DNA from: a virus
Reading direction: 5' to 3' (one strand)
IMG/VR virus record: IMGVR_UViG_3300017963_000266
Coordinates: 1-64,000 of that record
DNA: 64,000 nucleotides
The notes beneath the pieces were generated by a model. The model searched no databases. It was not told the DNA's origin and saw only the letters and a list, made by a program, of their open reading frames with translations. A program made the translations under genes and the position numbers. Below, in pieces: positions 35,920-42,855 of this stretch. How positions within the stretch are numbered: position 1 is the first letter of the stretch; each line of letters starts with the position of its first letter.

Positions 35920-36569
35920 TTATCTCTCTTTTTCTTTAGGTGCCCATACAGATTAAGGTAATTTTTCCAATGCCTGGGCAGCCTAGTGATTTCAAAATCC
36001 ATTTTCCAGCGTACATATTCAAAAGATAGCTGATCCCTGCTGCTGGTATCATCTTTGCATAGTTCTGCCCACCATGCCTGTTCAAATTCCTGCAAAGCTG
36101 GGGTGTTGCGCCTCACAACAACAATTAGGGCTGACAAGTCCTGGGCATAAGGGCTATCAAAAAATCCTTCCCCCTGGTATCTTTCCATCTGTTTTTCAAT
36201 TCGGTCTGGGTCATCTTTGCCCATTCTGGATAGGACTCGCGCTTCCTGGGCAACTTTTCGTCTGGGGTGAGCAACACAGGCAAGATCAATCCCTGGGGGC
36301 AAATATTTAATTAATTCCTCAGGGTGTATCTTTAAGGTTGCATTGGCACCATGCATGATAGTGTATTCTGTCCCTTCAACCTGGGCTACTAGATGGGACT
36401 GGCTAAAATAATATCTTGATGCCTTAACATCATCCTGGTGGGGTGGGTCAACCTGTCTAATAGCCCATCCATCTGCCCGAACATCATCTTGATCAGTATA
36501 CAAGATAGCATTGTACTTGGTAGGATGTAAGATGTCATAAGGGCCAAACAAGGCAGAATACACAACCAT
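35916..36569 (-). CDS. DUF616/TOD1-like glycosyltransferase
   Basis: This is a 217-residue protein. VVYSALFGPYDIL, LYTDQDDVRADGWAI and SRDQLSFEYVRWK follow the DUF616 plan, a GT-A-like family. TIMHGANATL replaces the usual D-containing strand, so the metal site is not clear. It overlaps its neighbours by one to four bases. Confidence 0.6.
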   Translation of the reverse strand: MVVYSALFGPYDILHPTKYNAILYTDQDDVRADGWAIRQVDPPHQDDVKASRYYFSQSHLVAQVEGTEYTIMHGANATLKIHPEELIKYLPPGIDLACVAHPRRKVAQEARVLSRMGKDDPDRIEKQMERYQGEGFFDSPYAQDLSALIVVVRRNTPALQEFEQAWWAELCKDDTSSRDQLSFEYVRWKMDFEITRLPRHWKNYLNLYGHLKKKRDK

Positions 36570-37111
36570 TAAAATGTAACCCTTTCATACGCTACAATGG
36601 ACCCAGCCCCACCTAACCAGGCCCAGGGAGTTCCTTTCCTTAGTACAAAGTATTCATCAACAGCCCTTTTGACCCCAGCCAGTCTTTCCTGATGCTTTTC
36701 TGGCTTGTCATCTGTGTAGTAATCATGAACTGCTATGATTCCGTTTTCCGGAATCCATCTACCCCAATTGAATAAGTCATCTTTAACTATAGGGTAATCA
36801 TGTCCCCCATCTACAAAGACCAGATGATAGCTAAAATCTTGGGCCCGAAAGGTTGTGCTGTTAGCTTCAAAATATTCAACACCTTTTAGCTTGTCCTTGC
36901 CAAAGATGTCAACCCGAAAGTTTGTATCAATCGCCAGAACTCTGCAACCTGAAGCCGCCAGGGGATGCAAACTGGTGCCCCGATTGACCCCAATATTGAC
37001 AATGGTAGGTTTTTCAAATCTGGCCTTAACTAGCAAGGCAAGTTGATGCAAGTATAGTCTTTCTGCCAGGGGCACATCATTGCCCATGCCCTTTTCCCAA
37101 TAGTGAGTCAT
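36569..37111 (-). CDS. Class I SAM-dependent methyltransferase, paralogue 1
   Basis: This is a 180-residue protein. Motif I appears as IVNIGVNRGTSLHPLA, the acidic ribose-binding residue as LAIDTN, and motif IV as VFVDGGHDY. IIAVHDYY ends the core. The same order is seen in CmcI/Methyltransf_24-type sugar or O-methyltransferases. It is clearly related to the next gene upstream, so the two arose by tandem duplication. A glycan substrate is inferred from context. Confidence 0.75.
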   Translation of the reverse strand: MTHYWEKGMGNDVPLAERLYLHQLALLVKARFEKPTIVNIGVNRGTSLHPLAASGCRVLAIDTNFRVDIFGKDKLKGVEYFEANSTTFRAQDFSYHLVFVDGGHDYPIVKDDLFNWGRWIPENGIIAVHDYYTDDKPEKHQERLAGVKRAVDEYFVLRKGTPWAWLGGAGSIVAYERVTF

Positions 37112-37659
37112 TATTTCACCTTAACAAAAGAAGCAATGGAATCTGCTGCCTTCTTCCACTGCCATTCTCTGGCAGATATAAACCAGGTATCAACTGCAAA
37201 TTTTACCCCTTGTAATCTGTTTCTATCCCTTGGCTGGGGTCTGTAGTCATGAAAGATAAGTAACCCCCCAGCTGCAATGTGGGGGGCAAATATTTCAATA
37301 TCTTGTTGGACGCACTCAAATGTATGGCAACCGTCAACAAAAACAAGATGGTATGGTTCAGCCGGATTCTTTTCAAGATAAGTCTGACTTTCACTTTCCA
37401 CAAAGGCAATGTCAATACCATCTAGCTTATCCTTGCCCTGAAAGGGCCTGGTTGATAAATCTGGGTCAATGGCAATAAGGTGGGCTTTTGGTGCACCAGC
37501 TGCCAGGCAATGAACTGATGCACCCCAGCTGACCCCAATATTAACAATAGTGGGTTTTGAAAAAGAATGGGCAACTTGCACAGCAGAATAGAACAATAAT
37601 TCCCTTTCTGCTATGGTCATTTTTTCGCCCTGGGCTTTGCGCCAATGTTGGTCAGTCAT
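37111..37659 (-). CDS. Class I SAM-dependent methyltransferase, paralogue 2
   Basis: This is a 182-residue protein. It shares IVNIGVSWGASVH, LIAIDPD, VFVDGCHTFE and LLIFHDY with its neighbour. Start and stop overlap the flanking genes by one to four bases, showing tight coupling. Having two diverged copies suggests methylation of two positions or sugars. Confidence 0.75.
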   Translation of the reverse strand: MTDQHWRKAQGEKMTIAERELLFYSAVQVAHSFSKPTIVNIGVSWGASVHCLAAGAPKAHLIAIDPDLSTRPFQGKDKLDGIDIAFVESESQTYLEKNPAEPYHLVFVDGCHTFECVQQDIEIFAPHIAAGGLLIFHDYRPQPRDRNRLQGVKFAVDTWFISAREWQWKKAADSIASFVKVK

Positions 37660-37937
37660 ACCAGTTCCAGCCTTTCTGGGTCCCAGGTATGGTCTGGGTA
37701 CCTATGCTTTATGCGATTCCACATGTGGACTGACGCTGCTGGGCCCTGGTTCTGAGCAATGTCCCTAAGATAAGTTGCAGCTGATTCCAGATCAGTTGGG
37801 TTGTCATGAATAGGGTGAAATTTCTGGTATAGTTGCCTGGTGACAACAGCATTAAAAGATGCCCCACTTTTTTCCATTTCCCTTTCTATGATTTGAACCA
37901 TATAACCAGGCAAGTGGATTGTCTTTTTTATCTTCAT
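37656..37937 (-). CDS. Ribbon-helix-helix DNA-binding protein
   Basis: This is a 93-residue protein. ATG 37937 is used because AAGGAAT precedes it and the fold begins MKIKKTIHLPGYMV. Residues 1-45 match RHH proteins: a beta strand, then IIEREMEKSG, then FNAVVTRQLY. The C-terminal part is unrecognised. It could regulate the glycan operon or bind phased sites, but no target is known. It overlaps the upstream gene by 86 bases. Confidence 0.55.
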   Translation of the reverse strand: MKIKKTIHLPGYMVQIIEREMEKSGASFNAVVTRQLYQKFHPIHDNPTDLESAATYLRDIAQNQGPAASVHMWNRIKHRYPDHTWDPERLELV

Positions 37938-38271
37938 GTTGCAAATTCCTTGTGTAGGCCTGCTGCTGAATTGGCGAATACAGGACAGGGACTCCAGCTT
38001 CTTGCAGAACATAACCAGCATATCTGGCCTGCGTTTTCTTGGTAGAAAACATTATCATAGTTCCATCCGTGTTAAGCATATAGCCCCAGGACTTGACTCC
38101 TTTTTTCTGCAACAGTTTTCTAATTGCCCTACTATCCCAAGTTGTGTTAAATGAAATGCCCCAATGGGCTGCCGGTCCTTCTAAAAAGTCGTTCAAAAAA
38201 GCCCAGGCTGGAGTCAGCCAGTCAAAGCCGCATGCAATATTCAACAAGTCATCAAAAGGATTATCAGACAT
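37852..38271 (-). CDS. Unknown 139-residue protein
   Basis: A mixed alpha/beta protein with an AIRKLLQKKGVKSWGYML stretch and a Lys/Gly-rich end. It starts at an ATG overlapping the stop of a tiny membrane gene. No family is recognised. Its 3' part overlaps the RHH gene in another frame; one of the two could be shorter than shown. Confidence 0.5.
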   Translation of the reverse strand: MSDNPFDDLLNIACGFDWLTPAWAFLNDFLEGPAAHWGISFNTTWDSRAIRKLLQKKGVKSWGYMLNTDGTMIMFSTKKTQARYAGYVLQEAGVPVLYSPIQQQAYTRNLQHEDKKDNPLAWLYGSNHRKGNGKKWGIF

Positions 38272-38351
38272 TATCCATACCTGACATCATCAATAATCCA
38301 CAGAACCACCAGGGCCCCTGCAATAATTGCTACAATAGCTAAAAGAGTCAT
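38271..38351 (-). CDS. 26-residue membrane microprotein
   Basis: This short frame encodes a single hydrophobic helix (LLAIVAIIAGALVVLWII) with a charged end DDVRYG. ATG 38351 overlaps the stop of the preceding microprotein (ATGA) and its TAA overlaps the next ATG. The overlap chain argues that it is translated. Function is unknown. Confidence 0.45.
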   Translation of the reverse strand: MTLLAIVAIIAGALVVLWIIDDVRYG

Positions 38352-38425
38352 TCTATTCTTTCCCCCTTAATAATAACCCACCAGAACAAAAGAATAAACA
38401 GGATCAGCAATGCAATTTCAGTCAT
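38348..38425 (-). CDS. 25-residue membrane microprotein
   Basis: This short frame encodes one hydrophobic helix (IALLILFILLFWWVII) followed by KGERIE. Its ATG lies inside the end of the upstream 66-residue membrane gene, and its TGA overlaps the next start. GGGTGGAAA precedes it as a possible ribosome site. Confidence 0.45.
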   Translation of the reverse strand: MTEIALLILFILLFWWVIIKGERIE

Positions 38426-38618
38426 ACTTTCCACCCTTGCTAGTTAAGTGATAATCCCAAGATGCAACAATCAAGACTACAATCAGCCAGAAAAAAGCAG
38501 CAAAAAGGAATCGCCATGGGGACACATCCCCCCAAAGAATAGCCAGCCAGACTGACGCGACAAAAGACAGCCATGCTGTCACATTCATTATTTTCAGTAC
38601 ATAATTCTTTGGGGTCAC
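38418..38618 (-). CDS. Small two-helix membrane protein
   Basis: This 66-residue protein has two predicted membrane helices, at about 14-29 and 34-52, and a charged tail. It overlaps the GT2 gene by four bases and the 25-residue gene by eight. It is the first of three membrane microproteins in a row. It could anchor or assist the glycan enzymes; this is inference. Confidence 0.55.
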   Translation of the reverse strand: MTPKNYVLKIMNVTAWLSFVASVWLAILWGDVSPWRFLFAAFFWLIVVLIVASWDYHLTSKGGKYD

Positions 38619-39310
38619 AATTTTCGCCTCTTGTAAGGTTGTATCTTAGCATTGGTTTCTGGTCTGAATTGCCCCCCAAAAAGACCCCTGGTACCAGCTT
38701 CTTTGTGCCAGATATATTCCCCAATTGGAAAGTTTGAAACTGTCCAACCATAATCTGGCACCTTTTTCATAATCTCAATTGCTGGGGCACCCCCTTCGGT
38801 ATACCTGGCAGGCATTAGAGCCAGTTTGGAAATGTCAACCATACAGGCATAGGGATGAATATACTTAACAGCAGCTTCAGGATAAATTTCAGGATAAATA
38901 GTCTTGTAGGCAATACCAGCCTGGCTAACATATCTTAACCAACCGATTGCAAAAAGGTCCTGGTCTTGTTCAAAGGCTGCTATCATATTTTCAACCGCGC
39001 CCCCCTTCTTGACCCTGGTATCAGAGTCTAGTAAGAAAGCGTAAGTTGCCCCCATTGCCCAACCAAAGCCAATTCCCTGGTTCAAAGCTGGGCCATGATA
39101 TATATTCTCGGGATTCTTGACCAGTCCGGCAATCTTGCCCTGATTGCTTAATTCATTCAGGACTTTGATAGAGTCCTGGCAGCCCCCATTATCAACAACA
39201 ATATGGGGAATCTTTGGGTAGTAATTGAACCAAGATTCAACACAGGTCTTAACCAGGTCTGGGGTCCTAAAGTTGACCGTAACACAACAGACAGAACCAG
39301 TTCTTATCAT
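38615..39310 (-). CDS. GT2 glycosyltransferase
   Basis: This is a 231-residue protein. VTVNFRTPDLVKTCVESW, HIVVDNGG and the metal motif LLDSDTR form the GT-A core. NPENIYHGPALNQGI is the usual N-x-G-x-x-x-N loop. It lacks a membrane segment, so a cytoplasmic enzyme acting on a lipid- or protein-linked glycan is likely. Confidence 0.8.
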   Translation of the reverse strand: MIRTGSVCCVTVNFRTPDLVKTCVESWFNYYPKIPHIVVDNGGCQDSIKVLNELSNQGKIAGLVKNPENIYHGPALNQGIGFGWAMGATYAFLLDSDTRVKKGGAVENMIAAFEQDQDLFAIGWLRYVSQAGIAYKTIYPEIYPEAAVKYIHPYACMVDISKLALMPARYTEGGAPAIEIMKKVPDYGWTVSNFPIGEYIWHKEAGTRGLFGGQFRPETNAKIQPYKRRKL

Positions 39311-39351
39311 TAATTAATCAACCTTAATCAAGAAATAATAATCAACCATAA

Positions 39352-40140
39352 TCAACCTAAAGAACGAAAATTAAGGGGATAATCAAATCTCAAGAAAAAG
39401 TCCATGTTATACTTTTCAACTGCAAGTATTTCTTCTGGGGTTAAATGGTCTTTATAGTGCCCACTGGTGCCATGCACAACCTGAGGCACAACCGACAGAT
39501 GTCTTTTTTCACTTTCCAAGGGCCTGTTGTATTCTTGCCCTTTCCTGGCGTTGATCTTTTGGGGGGTATAACGGGCTGCTATTTCCTGGGCCTTTTCCTG
39601 GGTCAGATTAATTCTTAGGTGCTTCGCGATTCCCATGGCCTCAGTTGCAAGGTCCTGGGTAAATGTCTCAAACTTGGACCAGTAAGTCAAGGGCCACAGA
39701 TTACACCATTTTTCCAGATCACCTAACCACTTGGGGAAATCCTGTGATGCAACCTTGATACCGTCCCATGGTTCAGTTTCCCTTTTGCCCCCTTGCCTGC
39801 TTAGGGTCCTGGTTTTCATACTGGTCAAGATGTCAAAGGGATTGCGTATACTGACCACACCCAGTAACCTGCCTTGCTGGTGATAGACTTTGCCATAAGA
39901 TTCTTTTCTTTTTAGATTGTCATGGGTGTCATAATAATAGAGCCAGATGGGAGCAAAGACTTTGCAAACAATGTAGGTTGCATCATAGTTGTCATATTTC
40001 TGCAAAGCCCCTTCAGTATGGTACCCAATGCCCAGACCCAGGCCCGACTCTTCAACAATGTCCCTGGTAATCTGATATTGGGTTGATGATGCTGTCCTAT
40101 AGGTACCAGCTACACAAACTAGAACAGGTCTATATGTCAC
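39352..40140 (-). CDS. Sulfotransferase-family protein
   Basis: This is a 262-residue protein. The N-terminal loop AGTYRTASSTQYQ fits the PAPS 5'-phosphosulfate loop, and VSIRNPFDILTSMKTR fits the 3'-phosphate site. The C-terminal KYNMDFFLRFDYPL resembles the last helix of the family. It is the second sulfotransferase-like domain in the window. The acceptor could be a sugar of the phage glycan. Confidence 0.65.
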   Translation of the reverse strand: MTYRPVLVCVAGTYRTASSTQYQITRDIVEESGLGLGIGYHTEGALQKYDNYDATYIVCKVFAPIWLYYYDTHDNLKRKESYGKVYHQQGRLLGVVSIRNPFDILTSMKTRTLSRQGGKRETEPWDGIKVASQDFPKWLGDLEKWCNLWPLTYWSKFETFTQDLATEAMGIAKHLRINLTQEKAQEIAARYTPQKINARKGQEYNRPLESEKRHLSVVPQVVHGTSGHYKDHLTPEEILAVEKYNMDFFLRFDYPLNFRSLG

Positions 40141-40817
40141 TATTTCTTACCTGCTTTCTTTGATTTGGCTGCATCAGTCCAGTTTTCTGGGTCAACATTA
40201 TCAATAACCCAATTCACCCCCTGGGGTTGCCCCTTATAATAATAATTAGTGTGAGGCATCACCATTTCCTTTGTACTTAAAAAGACCCCTTTTACGTTGT
40301 GTGCAACCCTGCCACTTCCCCATATTTCTGTTTTCCATGGGTCCTCAGATTCCCTTAATAGATTCATCAAGGTTTCACGTTCCCATATGCCAGGCTGTAA
40401 GGAAAGGCAATATCTTTTTCTTTTATCTATTCTGCCAAAGCCTGGTTCTGGATAATCAAATTGGGGTGGGGGCATAGGCCTTAATCTACAATGGGCAATT
40501 CCCCCATTGGAATCAACGCATAGTTCAGCAGCCCTTTGCACAACTGGGGCATTAACATCTTTCAGCAGGTAATCAGACATCATAAACAAAAGGTGAGAGT
40601 CATCGTAATATTGCCTGAGGAATGTTTTCAATCGCCAGCCAAAGGCAATGTCAGGCCTGTCCCCCAGATAATAGACTGTTCTGTTAACCTGCAACTTTTT
40701 TGAATTGGTAACAAAGATCACTTCCCAGGGGCAGTCAGGCCAGACCTTTTTCAACCTGTCGTCAAAAGCTCTGCAAGTATCAGCGTATAGGTCACAACTG
40801 ATAACAACTATTTTCAT
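40140..40817 (-). CDS. GT-A fold glycosyltransferase-like protein
   Basis: This is a 225-residue protein. The order of VVISCDLYADT, a WRLKTFLRQYY helix, then LFMMSDYLLKD (a DxD-like strand end) and CLSLQPGIWERETL fits a GT-A family found in phage and surface-glycan clusters. The metal site is SDY rather than DDD. It overlaps the short RHH gene by four bases. Confidence 0.55.
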   Translation of the reverse strand: MKIVVISCDLYADTCRAFDDRLKKVWPDCPWEVIFVTNSKKLQVNRTVYYLGDRPDIAFGWRLKTFLRQYYDDSHLLFMMSDYLLKDVNAPVVQRAAELCVDSNGGIAHCRLRPMPPPQFDYPEPGFGRIDKRKRYCLSLQPGIWERETLMNLLRESEDPWKTEIWGSGRVAHNVKGVFLSTKEMVMPHTNYYYKGQPQGVNWVIDNVDPENWTDAAKSKKAGKK

Positions 40818-40999
40818 CCTTTTTCCTTTTGTGGTGCAAGGTCCATTTTTTCAACAGTGTCAGAAAACCGTATGGCAGCCCTTAGCATATGTCCAGCCTG
40901 GGCTGCCATACTGCGATTCTGTTCCCTTGCTAATTTAACCAGTCTTTCTTTAGTTGCCTGATCAATTACTATTGTGATTCTTGCTTGTTCTTTCGTCAA
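40814..40999 (-). CDS. Short ribbon-helix-helix repressor-like protein
   Basis: This is a 61-residue protein from a TTG start with AAAGGGGAAG upstream. RITIVIDQATKERLVKLAR then RSMAAQAGHMLRAAI matches the RHH/Arc plan. It is the first gene of the leftward glycan operon and its upstream region is the CRISPR-like array, so its promoter may lie inside or next to the array. Confidence 0.6.
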   Translation of the reverse strand: MTKEQARITIVIDQATKERLVKLAREQNRSMAAQAGHMLRAAIRFSDTVEKMDLAPQKEKG

Positions 41000-41025
41000 C
41001 TTAATCAGTCTTCCCCTTTACTAGC

Positions 41026-41272
41026 TTACAATCCACATTCCTGTGAACTACCCGTTGCAACACTGTTTTGTCGAGTTGTCTGCCACCTTACAGTCCACAC
41101 TCCCGCGAACTACCCGTTGCAACGTCTAATAAAACAAACTGGGGGAATAATCCACTGTCTTTTACAGTCCACATTCCTGTGAACTACCCGTTGCAACTAG
41201 ATAACCCTATCCTGCCATACTGTTTCCAAGTCCAATTTACAGTCCACATTCCTGTGAACTACCCGTTGCAAC
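41026..41272. CRISPR. Four-repeat CRISPR-like mini-array
   Basis: Four 36-bp repeats lie at 41026-41061, 41088-41123, 41162-41197 and 41237-41272. They start TTACA and end ACCCGTTGCAAC; copies 3 and 4 are identical, copy 1 has one change and copy 2 has several. An internal CACA/TGTG hairpin is present. The spacers are 26, 38 and 39 bp and unrelated to each other. The last repeat is 19 bp from the 3' end of the TnpB-like gene. No cas1 or cas2 is nearby. It could work with the TnpB-like protein or borrow host Cas proteins; it might also be a non-CRISPR repeat set. Confidence 0.65.
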
Positions 41273-41291
41273 ACCAATATCCAGGGTAGCA

Positions 41292-41330
41292 TTACAGGAA
41301 TGGTCCACTAGATATTGAGTTGCAACGGGT
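41292..41330 (-). ncRNA. Candidate guide-RNA scaffold or anti-repeat at the tnpB 3' end
   Basis: Minus-strand ACCCGTTGCAAC (41330-41319), which encodes TRCN of the nuclease, is exactly complementary to the first 12 bases of the array repeats read on the same strand. CATTCCTGT just before the stop matches another repeat block but in swapped order. TnpB omega-RNAs also overlap the tnpB 3' end. An RNA is inferred, not seen. Confidence 0.4.
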
Positions 41331-42659
41331 CTGCACAATTGACCAGTTCCGCAAATCGAATTTTGCCACAAAAGTGGGGTGTATTTGCGAAACTGATTGT
41401 ACTTTGCCGATTCTCACTGATACTGCCGGTAGTGGTGACGGCAGGCCAGGTAAGTTGGCCCCTACACCTACACCAGCGTAAGCTGGTGATGGTGATACTT
41501 TGTTAAGAATATTGAATGCCCCGTTTACATCCGAGTTTACTACAACTCCGCATTGCTGGCAGGTTAGTAGCCCCCTTGGACTACGACGACCCACCTGTCC
41601 ACACAGATGACAACACTTTGATGTGTTACGTTCACTTACTGCTATTGTCTCAATTCCAACCTCCTCTGCTTTGTATTCAAGCTGGCGTCTTATTTCAGCA
41701 AAGGGCCAATTGTGCAACTTTTGGTTCCCTTTTTTGCCGTGGTTCGCCTGTTCTCTGATGCCCCTCAGGTCACCCAGGACAAGTGTCCTTATCTGGCGGA
41801 CAATACATTCATTAATGATATGTCGAGTCAGATTGTGGACAGCCAGCTTCTGAATATTGCCTGCCTTGCATCGATACCTCTTGAAATTCTCAGATTGTCT
41901 ACTTTCGGCTTTGCCCTTTTGCCAATTTTTAGGCTTGCAAGCTTTAGCCTGCTTTTGATGCCATTGATTACTAGCCAATAACCCTTTGCCAGAATACAGA
42001 ATGCTTTCACCATTCTGGAAAGCAACAGCAGCCATATTGATAATTCCCAGGTCAACCCCAGCTACACCATTGCCTGATACTTTGTTATTTGCCTCAAGAT
42101 TAATAATAGCATCGCCCGAACCATCAGGATGCAACCGAATAAGTTTAATGTCCCGCATTTTGACACCAGGCCTAATCCGCAACCTGACCAGGGCATGTCT
42201 ATCTTTGATGTGCCTACCAAGGACAGTCAAATGGTACGTCCAATCACCTTTTGACCTGGCATTGCGCCCAACCTCAAAATAAAGCAACCGCCCTTCTTTG
42301 GTGTAGCGTGGCGGTCTGGCTTTTGGGTTAGTTTTGATATTGCTAAACCAGGACCGCATTGCAATGTCAAAATCTTTGATAGTGTAAGAAGAACAGCGGT
42401 CACTTAAATCTTTAGCACTCCAATGATCTTTAATAACCTTTTGCATCCCAAAGTTGCCCAAATATTTTATCCCTCGCGCGTGGGGCACATTGCGCCTGTA
42501 AACTTCCCAACTGTCGCCCCGCCTGCGCCGCAATTTTTCATTATAGCCAAACTGGTGCCACCGTAATTGATTCCATAGGTGCCGAGATAATTCATGGCCT
42601 TGCGTTAAAATATCAGCCCCTTCAATGACCTTGTAAGTAATCTTTACGGTCCGTTTCAT
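41292..42659 (-). CDS. tnpB: TnpB/Cas12-like RuvC nuclease
   Basis: This is a 455-residue protein. ATG 42659 is used because the TnpB fold begins MKRTVKITYK. RuvC-I is VAGVDLGIINM with D203. RuvC-II is LVLGDLRGIRE, where the usual Glu is Gly; E284 or E303 may replace it, as in TnpB groups with rearranged sites. The zinc finger is C350xxC353 and C367xxC370. RuvC-III is DVNGAFN with D377. A 70-residue tail follows. These enzymes cut DNA using an RNA guide. No tnpA is present. The gene lies between the capsid terminator and the glycan operon and is richer in CpG than its flanks. Confidence 0.85.
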   Translation of the reverse strand: MKRTVKITYKVIEGADILTQGHELSRHLWNQLRWHQFGYNEKLRRRRGDSWEVYRRNVPHARGIKYLGNFGMQKVIKDHWSAKDLSDRCSSYTIKDFDIAMRSWFSNIKTNPKARPPRYTKEGRLLYFEVGRNARSKGDWTYHLTVLGRHIKDRHALVRLRIRPGVKMRDIKLIRLHPDGSGDAIINLEANNKVSGNGVAGVDLGIINMAAVAFQNGESILYSGKGLLASNQWHQKQAKACKPKNWQKGKAESRQSENFKRYRCKAGNIQKLAVHNLTRHIINECIVRQIRTLVLGDLRGIREQANHGKKGNQKLHNWPFAEIRRQLEYKAEEVGIETIAVSERNTSKCCHLCGQVGRRSPRGLLTCQQCGVVVNSDVNGAFNILNKVSPSPAYAGVGVGANLPGLPSPLPAVSVRIGKVQSVSQIHPTFVAKFDLRNWSIVQTRCNSISSGPFL

Positions 42660-42726
42660 TATTCTTGCCTGTTTAAGATTCTCGTTTCCATGCGCCCAAT
42701 ATACATTAAAATGCATCATTTTGCAA

Positions 42727-42747
42727 CACTTACAATGCAAGTGAACC
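42727..42747. repeat. Degenerate repeat copy upstream of tnpB
   Basis: CTTACAAT (42729-42736) and GTGAAC (42741-42746) match array repeat 1 with a six-base deletion between them, and TTGCAAC (42721-42727) lies just before. The nuclease gene would then be flanked by repeat-derived sequence on both sides. Confidence 0.35.
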
Positions 42748-42791
42748 TTAAAATTCCCTAAAAAGGCCCCTAAAAAAGCTCAGAATCAAAA

Positions 42792-42828
42792 GAACCCCTA
42801 ACCACCATTAGGGTTAGGGGTCCTTTTT
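42792..42828. terminator. Bidirectional terminator after the capsid gene
   Basis: ACCCCTAACC (42794-42803) pairs with GGTTAGGGGT (42812-42821). A T6 run follows on the plus strand and TTCTTTTG follows on the minus strand. It separates the capsid operon from the TnpB gene. Confidence 0.75.
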
Positions 42829-42855
42829 TATTTGACAGCAGCTGTTTAAGTTAGA

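Noticed and set aside
39311-39351. AATCAACC motifs between two glycan genes
   Set aside because: Three short AT-rich copies in a 41-base gap; too short and irregular to call a functional repeat.
41026-41272. Repeats read only as right-end repeats of an IS605-type element
   Set aside because: Different spacers of 26-39 bp, four copies with an internal hairpin and the absence of tnpA fit a CRISPR-like array better, although this alternative is not excluded.
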